From NCBI GenBank assembly GCA_021229015.1, contig CM037789.1, positions 34,422,346 through 34,486,345 of the forward strand: a stretch of DNA of 64,000 nucleotides, written 5' to 3'. The notes under the pieces are model-generated. The model did not search any database. It saw only the letters and a program-made list of their open reading frames with translations, and was not told where the DNA came from. Made by a program: the position numbers and the translations under genes. Shown here in pieces: positions 1-11,469 of the stretch. This stretch comes from Solen grandis (Eukaryota; Mollusca; Bivalvia; Adapedonta; Solenidae). Within the stretch, counting starts at the first letter, position 1. Every line of letters starts with the position of its first letter.

Positions 1-186
1 GCGATTGACTGTATTGTATTGCAATTGACTGTATTTATTGTGTTGACTGTATTGTTTTGCAAATAAACTGTATTGTATTGCGATTGACTGTATTGTATTG
101 CGATTGACTGTATTGTTTTTGCAATTGACTGTATTGTATTGCGATGACTGTATTGTATTGCGATTGACTGATTGTATTGCGATTTC
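1..186. repeat. 20-bp minisatellite at the window edge
   Basis: About nine imperfect units of a 20-bp motif (attgactgtattgtattgcg) run from the first base to about 186 and presumably continue outside the window. Some units lose one or a few bases. The array ends about 40 bp before the splice acceptor of the first malic enzyme exon, so it lies at the 3' end of an intron. Open frames over it are by-products of the repeat. Confidence 0.85.
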
Positions 187-225
187 GATGGTCTGTGTTT
201 AATATTTTTCTTATTGCGACTGCAG

Positions 226-368
226 GTGCTGCTGCCCAGCCCGGTGCCTTCACGGAGGAGATTCTGAGATCGATGGCAGAGTTCAATGACCACCCGATCA
301 TCTTCGCCCTCAGCAAACCCAACCAGCAAGGCCGAGTGCAGCCGAGCGGGCGTATACCGCAACCAACG
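226..368 (+). CDS. Malic enzyme, internal exon (partial gene, frame disrupted)
   Basis: Malic enzyme oxidatively decarboxylates malate to pyruvate and CO2, making NADPH or NADH. The exon starts after a tgcag acceptor (AG ends at 225) and ends before gtaaga (GT at 369). The open frame reads GAAAQPGAFTEEIL, then SMAEFNDHPIIFALS, matching the conserved C-terminal part of the NAD(P)-binding domain (family pattern GAF-E-IL-MA-FN-PIIFALSNPTSKAEC). After FALS the frame breaks: one extra A in an A run (agcaaaccc) shifts it, the TSKAEC part continues in another frame, and two bases appear missing after the gagtgc codons. Everything upstream of this exon lies outside the window. Family assignment is firm; cytosolic (ME1-like) versus mitochondrial (ME2/ME3-like) cannot be decided. 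The disruption may be consensus error or a pseudogene. Confidence 0.8.
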
Positions 369-974
369 TAAGACAAGCTTACCACTTGATTGTTTATGCG
401 ATTGATTTATATAAAAATCTCGTTTTTGTTTTTGTTCCTTTCTTTCTTCACTCTTTTTATTTTGTAACTATTGATTTTATTTTATTTTCATTAGTTTTTC
501 TATTTCCTGGGGCGGAGGTTAACGCAACTATACGATATTTCATTTCATTTGAGGGTATTGTTTACACGAGACTAATAAAATGTGCTGCCTCATTGAGGTA
601 TCATATCATCTGGACGGATGGTATCATTCCATACCAATTGGTAAAATCTTTACACCGGGGCCCAACAGTCAGAGAGTCTATAATAGTATGTAATACTGTT
701 TTTATTTAAATTTTATTGAAGCGCTTCGTACCATAAGGGTTAATTCTTCAAACCATTATTCATAAAGAAATTGAAACAAAGATGTCACTTCTATTTTTGA
801 TATATTATGAAAAAAATATGAATAGAATATTTCCTTGATTCGCTTAACTTTTCTTAAAATTTTCTTCATGTTTAATGTTTACTTTTCATGAGTTGACTAG
901 TACTGTATTTTTAAAGTGAACGCTGTTAACATTAATACTTTTATCATTCTATGTCACCAACTTAACCAATCCAG

Positions 975-1132
975 GGGAAGTGCGGTTTGCAATGGCAGTC
1001 CTTTCCGAGCCGTCACCCGGGAGACGGGCCTTCTACCCGTCAGGGGAACAACGCCCACGATTTCCGGCCGTTGGTTTTGGGAACCATTGCCGCGACATCA
1101 AACATTCCGATCAATATTCCAAGTCTGCAAAG
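975..1132 (+). CDS. Malic enzyme, next exon (frame disrupted)
   Basis: This is the exon after the one at 226-368, separated by a 606-bp intron. It follows an aatccag acceptor (AG ends at 974) and is followed by GT at 1133. Read with frame changes, it gives a GKC-FASGSPF start, a PVT segment, a QGNNA-type motif, FPAVGFGTIAA and an IPINI segment. This is the order in malic enzymes (ASGSPF, YPGQGNN, FPGVALG). Two single-base deletions (one T in tgcggttt, one G in gcaatggc) are enough to break the first 15 codons, and more follow. No single frame covers the exon, so translation as given would fail. I infer consensus indel errors, because conserved residues survive between the breaks. Confidence is good for identity and moderate for the donor. 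Confidence 0.75.
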
Positions 1133-1393
1133 GTTTACATTTGTTTTTTGAATTAAAAACAATCACAATATTCTTGACATAGATTTAAAAAACTCACAAA
1201 ATTTTTTGCAATATTTCTTTCTTTAAAATTTGAAAACTGGCAATAAAATCATTTTTTTTTTAAATTTTTTTCCATTCTGGTTGTTTAGGCTATACAAAAC
1301 CACACATGGCATTTCACATTTCAACGGTAAATCGTATCACTTTACAAAAAAATACAAGAAGAAAAAACTATTTAAAGATTCAAATTTTTCCAG

Positions 1394-1650
1394 GCCCAGC
1401 TGTAGGTCACTAAAGAAATCGGGAGAGGGGGGGGGCTACCCCCATTGAAATTTTACATTCGAGAAGTCTCCCCGAAATTGCGGTCCATTGGCCAAGTTTG
1501 CATACAAAAACAACTGCCCCCACTTTCCGGAAACCTTCCACATGGACATTCATCGCTTTACATCAATACAGCGTGGAAGACGAAGAATACATCCCGGGCC
1601 CTTTTACGACTGGGCCCGGCCACACACCCAAAATGTTGGAGTTGAGAGTC
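1394..1650 (+). CDS. Malic enzyme, C-terminal exon (frame disrupted)
   Basis: This exon follows a ttttccag acceptor (AG ends at 1393). Across shifting frames it reads AQLVTKE, GEG, YPPL, IREVS, then AKFAYKNNC-HFPEP and finally QYSVEDEEYIP with a DWP ending. It fits the C-terminal helices of malic enzymes (human pattern: AQQVSDKHLEEGRLYPPLN, IRDVSLKIAEKIV, then PEPQNKE and YSTDYDQILPDCYSWPEE). Runs of G (gagagggggggggct) and C (gaagtctccccgaa) coincide with the breaks, as expected for homopolymer errors. The true stop cannot be fixed because the frame is uncertain after about 1640; 1650 is an estimate. An AATAAA at 1849-1854 is a plausible poly(A) signal. The gene ends here and no other gene follows before the gap. 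Confidence 0.75.
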
Positions 1651-1848
1651 TCACTTCAACTATTCATATCACGTTACTGTTTTTATTTTTTGTATTGACA
1701 TTTGATTGTTTCATACCCATATCTTTCAAGTCGCGTGCCCTGCTGAATCCATTGTCTTCATCCTTTCAAATCATACCCATACCGGTGTGATTAACAACGA
1801 TGTTTGCAATATTTGAATTTTTAATCCAACTGTTTTTTTACCCTTTTA

Positions 1849-1854
1849 AATAAA
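1849..1854 (+). promoter_or_regulatory. Candidate poly(A) signal of the malic enzyme gene
   Basis: AATAAA lies about 200 bp after the last recognisable malic enzyme codons. A second AATAAA lies near 2254. In such AT-rich DNA either could occur by chance. Confidence 0.3.
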
Positions 1855-1859
1855 CATCA

Positions 1860-2476
1860 AGAAAATATCATTAATGTGAAAACATAAAATATGTTCATCT
1901 GAAAACATTGTTACATTATATAAGGCTTAGGATAAGACCCGAGCCTTTCCCAATTCGAGTTACCGGAAATTTGGAATTCTTTGCCACCTTAATCGTTTAA
2001 ACATTGGTTTGTTATTGTTTTTTTCGTATGAGTTTATTTTATTTTAAAACATTTTCATAGTCTACACATTTCTGTTTTTTTTAAAAAATTTTTTATATGT
2101 AGACATTTCAACCAATACTGAAAAATCACAGTTTTGTTTTCGTCGTCATGTTTCTTTTTAAGTTTATGCTTTTTTATCGTTGAAAACGAAACTATGGTAC
2201 AAGAGCAAAACCTGAAATGAACATAACATTGTTGTATGTAACCTTATGATTATAATAAATGTATGAAAACTCACATGTCTTGCTATTTTTTTTACTTTTG
2301 CTCCCTTAAGACACGGGTATGAAATTAAAAAAATGTTAAAAAAGAAGCCATGAAAAGATCACCACTGGAAATGATATAACTGCATTTTTTTCACAAAGAC
2401 ATAATTTATAATTTTGTGTCGTACAAAAGGTTTTTAAAACCGCATGAACGTAAATAGAAAGATTCGGAAGTTAAAA
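1860..2476. other. AT-rich sequence, no gene seen
   Basis: 3'-flanking sequence of the malic enzyme gene up to the first scaffold gap. No conserved frame, SINE head or inverted repeat was recognised. Confidence 0.5.
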
Positions 2477-2576
2477 NNNNNNNNNNNNNNNNNNNNNNNN
2501 NNNNNNNNNNNNNNNNNNNNNNNNNNNNNNNNNNNNNNNNNNNNNNNNNNNNNNNNNNNNNNNNNNNNNNNNNNNN
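2477..2576. other. 100-N scaffold gap 1
   Basis: Exactly 100 N, a conventional filler for a join of unknown size. The sequence on its right matches 18706 onward, so a duplicated contig begins here. Confidence 0.99.
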
Positions 2577-2734
2577 AACAAGCAGTACGTTAGACAGAAA
2601 CATATTTAAACCGGGGGCAGTCGGGGGGGGGGGGTGTCTCTGGTGCGCCTTTGAGCACATCTCGATCATGTCGAAGTGTCATAAAGTTCGTATTATTGAT
2701 GTTTAATATTATAGTGTATTATATTGTGTCTCAA

Positions 2735-2890
2735 AATATAAAGGATTCTCTTCAAGGAATCAGAGAAAAGCTCAGCCAAGCTAGGACAAGGTCGCTAGCT
2801 ATGACCTTCCCATGCCCAAAGTACTGGTCCAACCCAAGAACCGTCGAGAGGGATTTCAATCTAAGCTCTAAAGAAAACTCGGCCATTATA
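2735..2890 (+). mobile_element. SINE-body remnant (tRNA-Arg-type family), copy 1
   Basis: The segment from ATGACCTTCCCATGCC through CAAAGTACTGGTCCAACC and ACCGTCGAGAGGGATT matches the body of the better preserved SINE at 58014-58215. The tRNA-like head is not recognisable here. The short open frames across it (SLAMTFPCPKYWSNPRTVERD) are SINE translation, not a gene. Confidence 0.6.
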
Positions 2891-2899
2891 TGAATATTG

Positions 2900-5270
2900 A
2901 CTTTTTATTGCTTGCTTATTTATTAACATACAGATGTTATTACTTATTTATTAACACATAAGAAACCAAGAAAAGGGACAATTACACCTAATGGTGTTTA
3001 TGACTTTTCCTTTTAGAACACACACTTTTTTTCTGGATAGAATAAATGTTGTTGTTTTTAACATTTATTGGACATTACTGAATATGTTTTTATTGAACAA
3101 TATTATCTTTATACAATTTTAAAAAACTACGCACACCATAGCTAAATAGCATAATCGAATAAGGATTAGTTCATTATACATGTGCTAAAAGAACACACAA
3201 ATATCAAAGTACAGCGTCGGACACTCACGGTCTATTCGTCCCGTTACTCTCCATTCGATCGAGAGCATCGTTATCAGTAGCAGTACCCGACGATGATCAA
3301 AGTGTATAAATATACCTTTAAATTTTAAGCGATTCCTGTCGATTTACTTTTTTTTTTTTTTGCAAATATATCTCCTGTTTCGATTTTTTTTTAACATTTG
3401 TAGACGATTTTGCAACTTCCATATATGGCAGTTTCACGGAAATAGGCGTAGATTTAAAGGCGGAGCCAAATTTCACGAGCGAAAAATAAAGACAGGTAAC
3501 TTTTACATCATGATAAATCGGTAAGTACAGAAAGATTTCCTGAGTCTGAAAATGATACTTTGAAGATACAATAATTTTATATACATCAATTGTTAATCAT
3601 TATACTTACCTTTGGACTCTTTTAATATATACATGGTAAAATGAAATCGAAAACAAATATGGTTGAAAAAATGTTATGTAGATCTATGAAAGGAAAGTTG
3701 CTATGTAATGTTGCTTCATAATTTTGGTTTTAATTTTACTAACGTTATAAGTGAATATTAAGAAATGAAAGCTTTACATTAGAAACTGCATACATTTTTT
3801 TTCTCTTTTTTCTTATCCAGTCATACCCAAGTATTAAGGTTATATTTGTGATATAGTAATTAAATGTTACTTAATATTACTGGGAAAGGCATCAGCCAAA
3901 TTTGGCCTGTAAAAATTATTTATAGATCTGTAGCAAATCTTCCATCAGTTTTGACTTGAAAATTGGACAATAGTAAAGCAGCAACTTAACTGAACCTTAA
4001 ATATCAATTTTACTTATTCCTTCTATAAATATATTTGTTTTGCATAAAAAAAAATAATTGATTTATAGTCAAGCAGTAATTTTTACTGTCTGGGAAAAAA
4101 AAAACCATTACGAGTTGGATTAAGACACACACAGTTGATGGCATGTAACTTTTGTGTATTTTCTTAAAGAAATTAATCAATCTGCAGGTATGTTATGAAA
4201 AAAAAACACAGAGATTCAAAATAATATTGGAAGTCAGACACCTTTATTTTGCATTTAAACATTAATATACTAGGTGACAAGCAAAGGATCAATCTTTATT
4301 AAAGCAGGATGTATCTTATATCTTTATAGAAATCTCCTGATTAAAGACAATATGAATACTTCAACTTGAACTTTATACTGCCAATAGTCAATATTGACTA
4401 CTTAAGGCACCTTAATTTTGGATGTGTTCTTGAATTGTTATTAAAAAAAATTGAGTTCGGTACACCTCAGCTCTGTTTGTGAAAATTATGCATTGTTTTT
4501 CTGAAAATTGTGAATAACAAAATCGACTTTTTTATGAAAGTGGCATTGAGCGCGAATTCACAACACCAGTAATGGCAGTGGCTAGGTATTAAATTTTGAA
4601 AAAAGCTCAATTGTGGTGAAGTGGGTTCTCATATCATGTGGCTTTGGTGCTGGACTAAAAACATCAAAGTTAAAATCCTGGCTAGGATATAAAAATCTAA
4701 ATATAAATTTATGCCATGCTGCGCTTATATTGCTTGCTTTACAATGTAGGTGGGGTACGTTTCAAAAACTAATCTTTTTCATATCTTCTGATGTTGATTC
4801 AATACCTGCATACAATGGCACTCATGCAACTGAAACACATGATGTTTAGTAAATAATTGTGATACTGTATAATTCTCATAATGCAGTTACCTTGAATGTG
4901 TAGACCTACACGCTTCAGCACTTCTCTTATTCGTACATGGGAGATAACTGCGTGGAGAATTGCCAGTCGTTGTCTGAAAATACCGAAAGTGAGCGGACAA
5001 TTACGTTTATTTACGATGATGTAGTGGGCGGGGAAATGGGCGGAGCTTATTTATCAACATTGCAAACGTGTAAACCTGGATTAAGCTGAGCCGAATCATG
5101 ATGGTCGGACAATGTAAAGTTGCGATCGTTAAAGTAAGAAGGCGTTTGTAGTTTATCAAAATGCATTTTGTTGAAATACGTATTTACAATGTTACATCGG
5201 CAAATTCAGTCCAAGAATGTATCTCTGGAGTTTAAATACTAAGAAATTCAAATGAATTGTGTATTTTTGT
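2900..5270. other. Noncoding stretch, copy 1
   Basis: AT-rich DNA with poly-A/T runs and no supported exon. At 3303-3312 there is a TATA-like gtgtataaata after a GC-richer block (3205-3300), and at 5030-5050 a GC-rich gggcgg motif pair. Either could belong to a promoter, but no downstream coding exon was found. Confidence 0.4.
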
Positions 5271-5279
5271 CGGAAAATA

Positions 5280-5475
5280 AACTGTTCAACTCAGATCAAC
5301 AAGGCTGGATTTTTGGCAACGAATAGCCTCCATAGCGACAGAGGTCGTTTTTATAAGCCATGCGACCATTGAATTAATTGCTGCATGTAAATATTTGGTT
5401 CCAAAAATGACTGGTCGTAATAGCGAGGTAGTATTAATTCCGAGGTAGTCAGTAAGCGAGGTTTTACTATATATA
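5280..5475. repeat. Degenerate 'agcgaggta' repeat, copy 1
   Basis: Short related phrases (gtcgtaatagcgaggtagt, ccgaggtagtcagtaagcg) recur over about 190 bp. They resemble the degenerate tattagcggtc phrases at 7215 and 55710. Probably the terminal part of an old interspersed repeat; the family is not identified. Confidence 0.35.
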
Positions 5476-5733
5476 TCCTCTACGACAGTCTTTCAATGCA
5501 CATTTAGCTTGGTACATTAATGAAGGGCGCGCATACAGGCATTACCAATGTGTCATCACCGAAATGACTAGTGTAAGCTAGTGACGCCACAGTCTCTAAA
5601 TATAGATTGGGCAATAACGATATTCATGCGCGGATCTAGAAGGGTAGAGACCGGGAATCCATTTAATCCTAGAGCCACAAGGACGGGGTACCGCATAACC
5701 GCCACCAGGCCCTAATATAATGTACTTACACTT

Positions 5734-6776
5734 AAACAAGAGGGCCATGATGGCCCTGAATCGCTCACCTGAGTACCATTGCTTCAACTGATGTCAAGGT
5801 TTTTAAACAGACAAAGATTCTGATATAACTTAATCTCAAACACTTTACCCCTGACAATACTACACACCAAATATCTAAGCAATGGGCCATATGGTTTCAG
5901 AGAAGACTTGGGCGTAGGGTCATTTATCACCGTAGGGCCAAGACTTTGAAAATCTTTGTAATGAACCATAAGATGCTACTACATACCAAATATCTAACCT
6001 CTAGGCCTTATTGATTCATAGATTTTTTTTTTAAGATTTTCCTATTTAACTCTGTGTAAAACAAGTGACCCCTGGTGTGGGGTCATTTATCACCATTGGG
6101 CTATGATTTGTACAATCTTGGTAGTGGCCCATAAGATGATGCTACATACCAAATATCTAACCTCTAGGCTTTATGGATTCACAGAAGAAGACATTTTAAG
6201 ATTTTCCTATATAACTCTGTGTAAAACAAGTGACCCCTGGTGCGGGGTCATTTATCACCATAGGGCTATGATTTGTACAATCTTGGTAGTGGCCCATAAG
6301 ATGATGCTACATACCAAATATCTAAGCTCTAGGCCTTATGCATTCATGGAAGAAGATTTTTTAAGATTTTCCTATATAACTCTATGTAAAACAAGTGACC
6401 CCTGGTGCGGGGTCATTTATCACCATAGGGCTATGATTTGTACAATCTTGGTAGTGGCCCATAAGATGATGCTACATACCAAATATCTAACCTCTAGGCC
6501 TTGCAGAAGAAGATTTTCAAATTTTGCATTTTTAAAATCTATTTTTAGCTCCTGTGACCTAATTATGCAATGGACCAGAACCATTTATACAACTTTAGTA
6601 GAGCTTCATCCAAGGAACATTCCTGCAAAATATTTTTCAAATTGGCCAAGCCGTTTAGGAGGAGATGTTGTTTGAAGCAATTGTTGACGCCGGACGCACG
6701 CACGGACGACGGACGCCGGACAAAAGGCGATCAGAAAAGCTCACCTTGAGCACGTTGTGCTCATGTGAGCTAAAAA
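5734..6776 (+). mobile_element. Pearl/Helentron-like element with ~165-bp core repeats, copy 1
   Basis: The 5' end is aaacaag plus a hairpin (AGGGCCA 5741-5747, TGGCCCT 5751-5757), followed by GCTCACCTGAG at 5763. The core holds four units of about 165 bp (ataagatg at 5968, 6131, 6296, 6461). After it come a conserved 3' segment, a GACG/ACGG-type microsatellite near 6690-6720 and a 3' hairpin (TGAGCAC/GTGCTCA inside AGCTCAC/GTGAGCT, 6739-6771) ending in CTAAAAA. Tandem ~160-bp cores next to an ACGG-type microsatellite are known from bivalve pearl-like elements, considered non-autonomous Helentrons. No transposase is encoded. The 190-aa open frame at 6103-6675 exists because 165 is a multiple of three. 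Confidence 0.75.
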
Positions 6777-6904
6777 GGGAGGGGAAAATGTTCGAACATG
6801 ATGTAATGAATTTTCCTTTCATTCGCTGCATTACTACAACCCCACTCCACCCTAAAGGGGTAACGTATACGACTGCTGATGCATAGTTTGTGGACAGATG
6901 TCCT

Positions 6905-7000
6905 TTTCTTTATAACCTTCACGTGCGCAAAGTACTGGCCATCTCACGTACCATCAAAATACAAAAAGGTGTATCCCAGTCGACATAAAATCGTTCCCCG
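6905..7000 (+). mobile_element. Diverged SINE-body fragment, copy 1
   Basis: ACCTTCACGTGCGCAAAGTACTGG, a degraded CCATCTCACGTACCATC and CCCAGTCGACATAAAAT follow the order of the SINE body at 58100-58205 (ACCTTCCCAGGCGCAAGTACTGG, ACCGTCGAGAGG, CCCAATCGACGTAAAAT). The copy in copy 2 lies near 23185-23280. Confidence 0.45.
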
Positions 7001-7214
7001 TCCCACTCCAACACAACATCTTTGAATCTGTACATGAAATTGTTTTGTATTTAAGTTGCAGCTCACGCAATGGACGTATGGCCAATACAAATGTTAAGAT
7101 CTACATAAAACAAATTGTCACACGTCAAACTAAGACCAACAAAAAAGATTAGCGATCAAATTTCAGTTGCTTATCTCCATGCAGAATTTATGACCATTAG
7201 TAGAAGGATATACA

Positions 7215-7347
7215 ATGGAACCTGTATTAGCGACCTCCTGTACTAGGCAGTCAAACTGTAAGTAGTCAAAATGTAAGCAGTCAAACTGTAAGCAGTTAAA
7301 CTGGAAGCAGTCAAACTGTAAGCAGTCAAACTGTAAGCAGTCAAGCT
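7215..7347. repeat. 15-bp minisatellite, copy 1
   Basis: About seven units of gcagtcaaactgtaa, with variants (gtagtcaaaatgtaa, gcagttaaactggaa), follow an acctgtattagcgacc phrase. The unit looks like an amplified piece of that older repeat. The copy-2 array is at 23519-23622 with slightly different variants. Confidence 0.8.
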
Positions 7348-7349
7348 TG

Positions 7350-8685
7350 TTTACTCTGGAAATACAGTGTGATCATACTACGTGGTATATGGCATTTAAG
7401 TTTAAGCTATCACAAGAAGCATATTTGACTTAATATGGAGACGAAAACTACTATATTATTTCTTCATCAATTTTAATTGGATATAGCGCACATAGGCCCT
7501 GGCGATTCTTTAGACAACCAAATTTATACGTCTTGGTTTTACGCAGTTACAGGAGGAAAGTGCTTGACCGTTTAACCTACCGCCCAACGGCAATTTTTCA
7601 TAGTTTGCCGGTCTGCCCCTAAACCCCACATACCCTGTATCCGTACTGACCTTTACATGCAGGGGGGTACAGGGGTACATCTTGACATTACTTGACATTA
7701 TGAGGTTATATACATGTATATATAATTTTAAAAAAAACAGAGTCAACAGAAAGATCACCTTTAAGTGTAAGTTAAAGGTCGATTTTAATTTACAAGATCT
7801 AATTGGTCAGATGTTGAATTGTTTGTTTCGTCCCTTTTTATCAGTACTCCAGTAAGCACTTTACGGGAACTATACATATGGTAAATATGATTTCCTGAGT
7901 AGAACCAGTACTGCGGCTATTTGAACATTCAAAATAGTATACTTTGCAGGCTGAACAGTCAGCATGGCATGCGCCCTTGAATGGTCAGATGAAAATGTTC
8001 TTCGAACGCTTGCTCGTAAGTACTGATGAATGAACGACACCAAAACTGTAAACCCCTTCCTCAACGGGGACATGGAATCATTTGACAAAATAACTAACAA
8101 CCGGCACTTGGTTTTCTTATGACTTCTGTTATATCAACAGTTTGGTAAAAAAGTATGCTAGCTGGACCCGACATTTTGTACACATCTTGAGTGTGTTTCG
8201 CCGAATTGAGCTACTCCGAGATTAAATTGGCAGTGAGCTCTATAGGGTGCGACAGTGCATACATGTAAATATATTTAGATCACATTGCCAAAAGCCTGCT
8301 TTTATATATTGAGACCTAAGGAGAGAATTACGATGTATTCATTCTTTGAGAACTCGTAATACTTGTTTTCATTTTTTTTACTTGTTTTTGTTATTCTTTT
8401 AAATTAAATAGTATATTCTCTTAGCCTTTTGGACTTATATTGGCATAATTATGTGCGTATGTGGTCTTTTTTAGATGTATAAATACTTAAACCAATATTT
8501 ATGATATATGTATATAATAGGAGAGTCTCCCAAAATCAAACCGAGTCTTATAACATAGTTTAAGTACATATATATCATTAGCATATAATTTTATTTACAC
8601 TATTTATTGTACAAAGGGAGATTTACACATAATATTCTGGTTTTATTTTGATTCTGTCAAAAATATTCTAGCAGAAAGTTGGAGC
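7350..8685. other. Noncoding stretch, copy 1
   Basis: No exon, SINE or inverted repeat recognised. A short CA/TA-rich run lies at 7695-7735. Open frames here are shorter than 85 codons and lack family signatures. Confidence 0.4.
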
Positions 8686-8905
8686 GATTTCGAGCAAGAT
8701 AGACCAGTCGAATTCTCCTGCCGAGCAAGATAGACCACACGAAAGCTCCTGTCGAACAAAGAAGACCAGCCGAAAGCTCCTGTCGAGCAAATTAGACCAG
8801 TCAAACGCCCTGCCGAACGCTCCTGTCGAGGAAAATAGACCAGCCGAAAGCTCCTGCCGAACTAGATAGACCAGCCGAAAGCTCCTGTCGAGCAAAATAG
8901 ACTAA
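8686..8905. repeat. 31-bp minisatellite (VNTR), copy 1
   Basis: About seven units of a ~31-bp motif built on gagcaagatagaccagccga and aagctcctgtc, some shortened. Copy 2 has only about three units (24966-25078) and then a different junction. The 75-aa minus-strand frame at 8668-8895 is a by-product of the repeat. Confidence 0.85.
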
Positions 8906-8924
8906 CCGAAATACTGGTTTTACC

Positions 8925-8965
8925 TTTCACTGACAGAGAGTCGTGGGTTCGAGTCCTATTACGCA
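8925..8965 (+). mobile_element. tRNA-like B-box fragment, copy 1
   Basis: GTGGGTTCGAGTCCTATTAC resembles a pol III B box. No matching A box or tRNA fold is present, so it is probably the broken head of a SINE. Confidence 0.35.
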
Positions 8966-8969
8966 TTTC

Positions 8970-11460
8970 AAATTCATTTTGGAATGACACGGGTTTCTTT
9001 TTATTTACATGAGTGTTTTTTACATCTTATAACTTAAGTTTTAAATTGGCTTATCGTAGGAAAGTCGTCTTTTTAATTTACTTTTAATTCGTCTTAAATG
9101 CTGCTCGTGAAGAGGTCATGGTTTTCAGGTAGATACGTTCCATGATAAAAGTCATCACGTTTCCTTCTCAAACACAGGACATTTCGCAGAGATCTTTGCC
9201 ACAATTAGTTGAACAATAGCTGATTTTCAGCTTAATCAAAGGTAATTAAAAGCTTTATTTTTTGTACACACCATGGTCACGTGGTAACTCAGTGTGGCCG
9301 TGATTGAAGCACCGGAGTGTGAATATTTGTACAGCTGTTTTCACGGACATATAATAATTTTTTTAAACGAGTCGGATTTATGAGGATATCAGCAAGATTC
9401 AATGTGAGTCCGTTAAAGCTAAATTATCAAGTAAAATGTAAACAAAATAACCCAATTTTCTGAAGTTAGAATTATTCCTTTCTATTATTATTATTTAAAA
9501 CCATGATAATTTAACAAATTGTTCATTGAAAATGACCCGTACAAGAACATAGCTGTTTAAACTTATCCTCCAAAAATAGAATACATGTACTTTTGTTTAT
9601 TGATTAGCTAGAAATAACTTTTTAAAATTTACCGGAAGTTGTCTCTTCCAGCATTTGTAAAAACAGATCAGAAAATTAAAATATGATTTTTGTCATCGCT
9701 AATGGTGCGAATGATGACGGGGTAAACCAAACTATTTCCTGAACATTTTTGGTCATAGGCGCTTTTTATTTATAAACATAAACGCGGGAAAATGCTTTCG
9801 GATACACGATTACATACTGATTGGCCCCGTGTCCTGATAGTGTGACTGGGTGTGGTATTATGCAACTATCTTCAAAATTGTCGTTGATACTGTAAACTCA
9901 AATAAAATAGAGTTATTGCAATTCTCACGTGGCAGAAGTTGAGCCTGACCGCAAAAGTAGGGCGGACAACAAACCATGGTGATTTGTTTGTGTTGGGTAA
10001 AATAAGCAAAAATTATTGCCGTATTTATAGCTAGAATGTGCAAGTAGACATAGTTCCTTGTTTTGTCACTTTTGTCGGAAGAGGTTAATATATATGTTAA
10101 TTGTTTTATCAAGAAACCATTCTACTGACATTTACCCGACATTTGAAGACTTGACTTGTCTACAATATATATACAGGATTGAAACATGCAAAAAAAAAAA
10201 CACACACACAAAAAAAAAACCGATGCTCAGTAAGCGATTCCTTTATTTATATATACATAAAACCGATTATAGTCGGTTACAGCAGATGTAAAACTACAGA
10301 ATTTGTTTCAACAAAGTACACACAAACACGATGTTAAATGTTTCATAAATCAAACTGTATAATCATTGATATTCGTGGGGACTTATATAATGTAAAACAT
10401 TAATTTCGTTGACATTTAATTTCGTTGATAATATACCCTACGGAATTTCGTGGGTATATTTATTTGTGGATCTATGTTCTAGAAAACATGAGGCCTATAA
10501 AAAAACGTTTGGTGTGGATTTATATATGTGAATAAAACCCTCCGCAAAATCGACGAAAATTAGTGTTTCGTGTTTGAACATATCAACGAATATTATCCCT
10601 AGATAAACACTTCATGTATTAGAAGTCAAGAATTAACAAAGGCCAGTGACGGGATTCCAAGAAATCAGCAATCTCCACATTAAGGCTAACTTTTAGTTTC
10701 CCTTGAGTGGCCTTTGTTCACAGGTTTTACTTTTAATTGGATCCCCACAAATGTACAAAAAATAAAAAAAACATTCATTCAATACAGCCATTTCTCTCTC
10801 TCTTCTTCTTCTTCTCTGAATTTAGACAAAGCGGTAAGCCGTATTGTAGTAAAGGTCAATAAGACATTCGAAATATATTTGATATTTCCACTTCATACAT
10901 GCAAAATACATGAATATACAAAGGCTAACACACAAAATGAAAAACCCAAAAAACAACTGTGCCTGTCTTTACTGTGTTTATATTTCTCCCTTGGGTAAAT
11001 GTCCATGCATATATTCGTCATAAAAAAAAACAAAAACAAAAAAAAAAAGTTAATCATTTTGCTCACATAAACATGTCATTGCGCTGTCTAGATTTGTTTT
11101 TGTTTACACAGACCTGACCACGGATTCTGTAAAATCATATTTTTTCGTTGACACTAAATTTCGAGGATTCTGTTTAACAGGCAATACCGTTGGTACATAG
11201 GAGGTTATTAATGGATTCGTGTTAAAAAAAAAATATAGTGTCTGTTTAATGAACTATTTTCATGGAGATGAGTTTTCAAGGACAGAAATTTGAGAACCTT
11301 GACAACCAGTCCTGAACTACCCTGATACCCATGAACATGAAGGATTTAAAGGTGTACGGACTTATGAAATAATTAATGATACGCATATAAAAACTTTAAT
11401 ATTATAAAATTATCTCTTGAAATAACACTGACTCCAGATACAATGGATCTGACAGCAGTA
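8970..11460. other. Noncoding stretch, copy 1
   Basis: No gene seen. It contains A/CA-rich runs (10188-10220), a CT/CTT microsatellite at 10793-10817 that is a longer pure CT run in copy 2 (26902-26926), poly-A at 11022-11048, and repeated 'atttcgttga' phrases near 10398-10430 and 11140, likely parts of an old interspersed repeat. Confidence 0.4.
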
Positions 11461-11469
11461 CGCTCAGTA

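Noticed and set aside
6103..6675. 190-aa open frame with three near-identical 55-residue repeats
   Set aside because: It translates the 165-bp cores of a pearl-like element (165 is a multiple of three). The matching region in copy 2 has a different unit number and broken frames.
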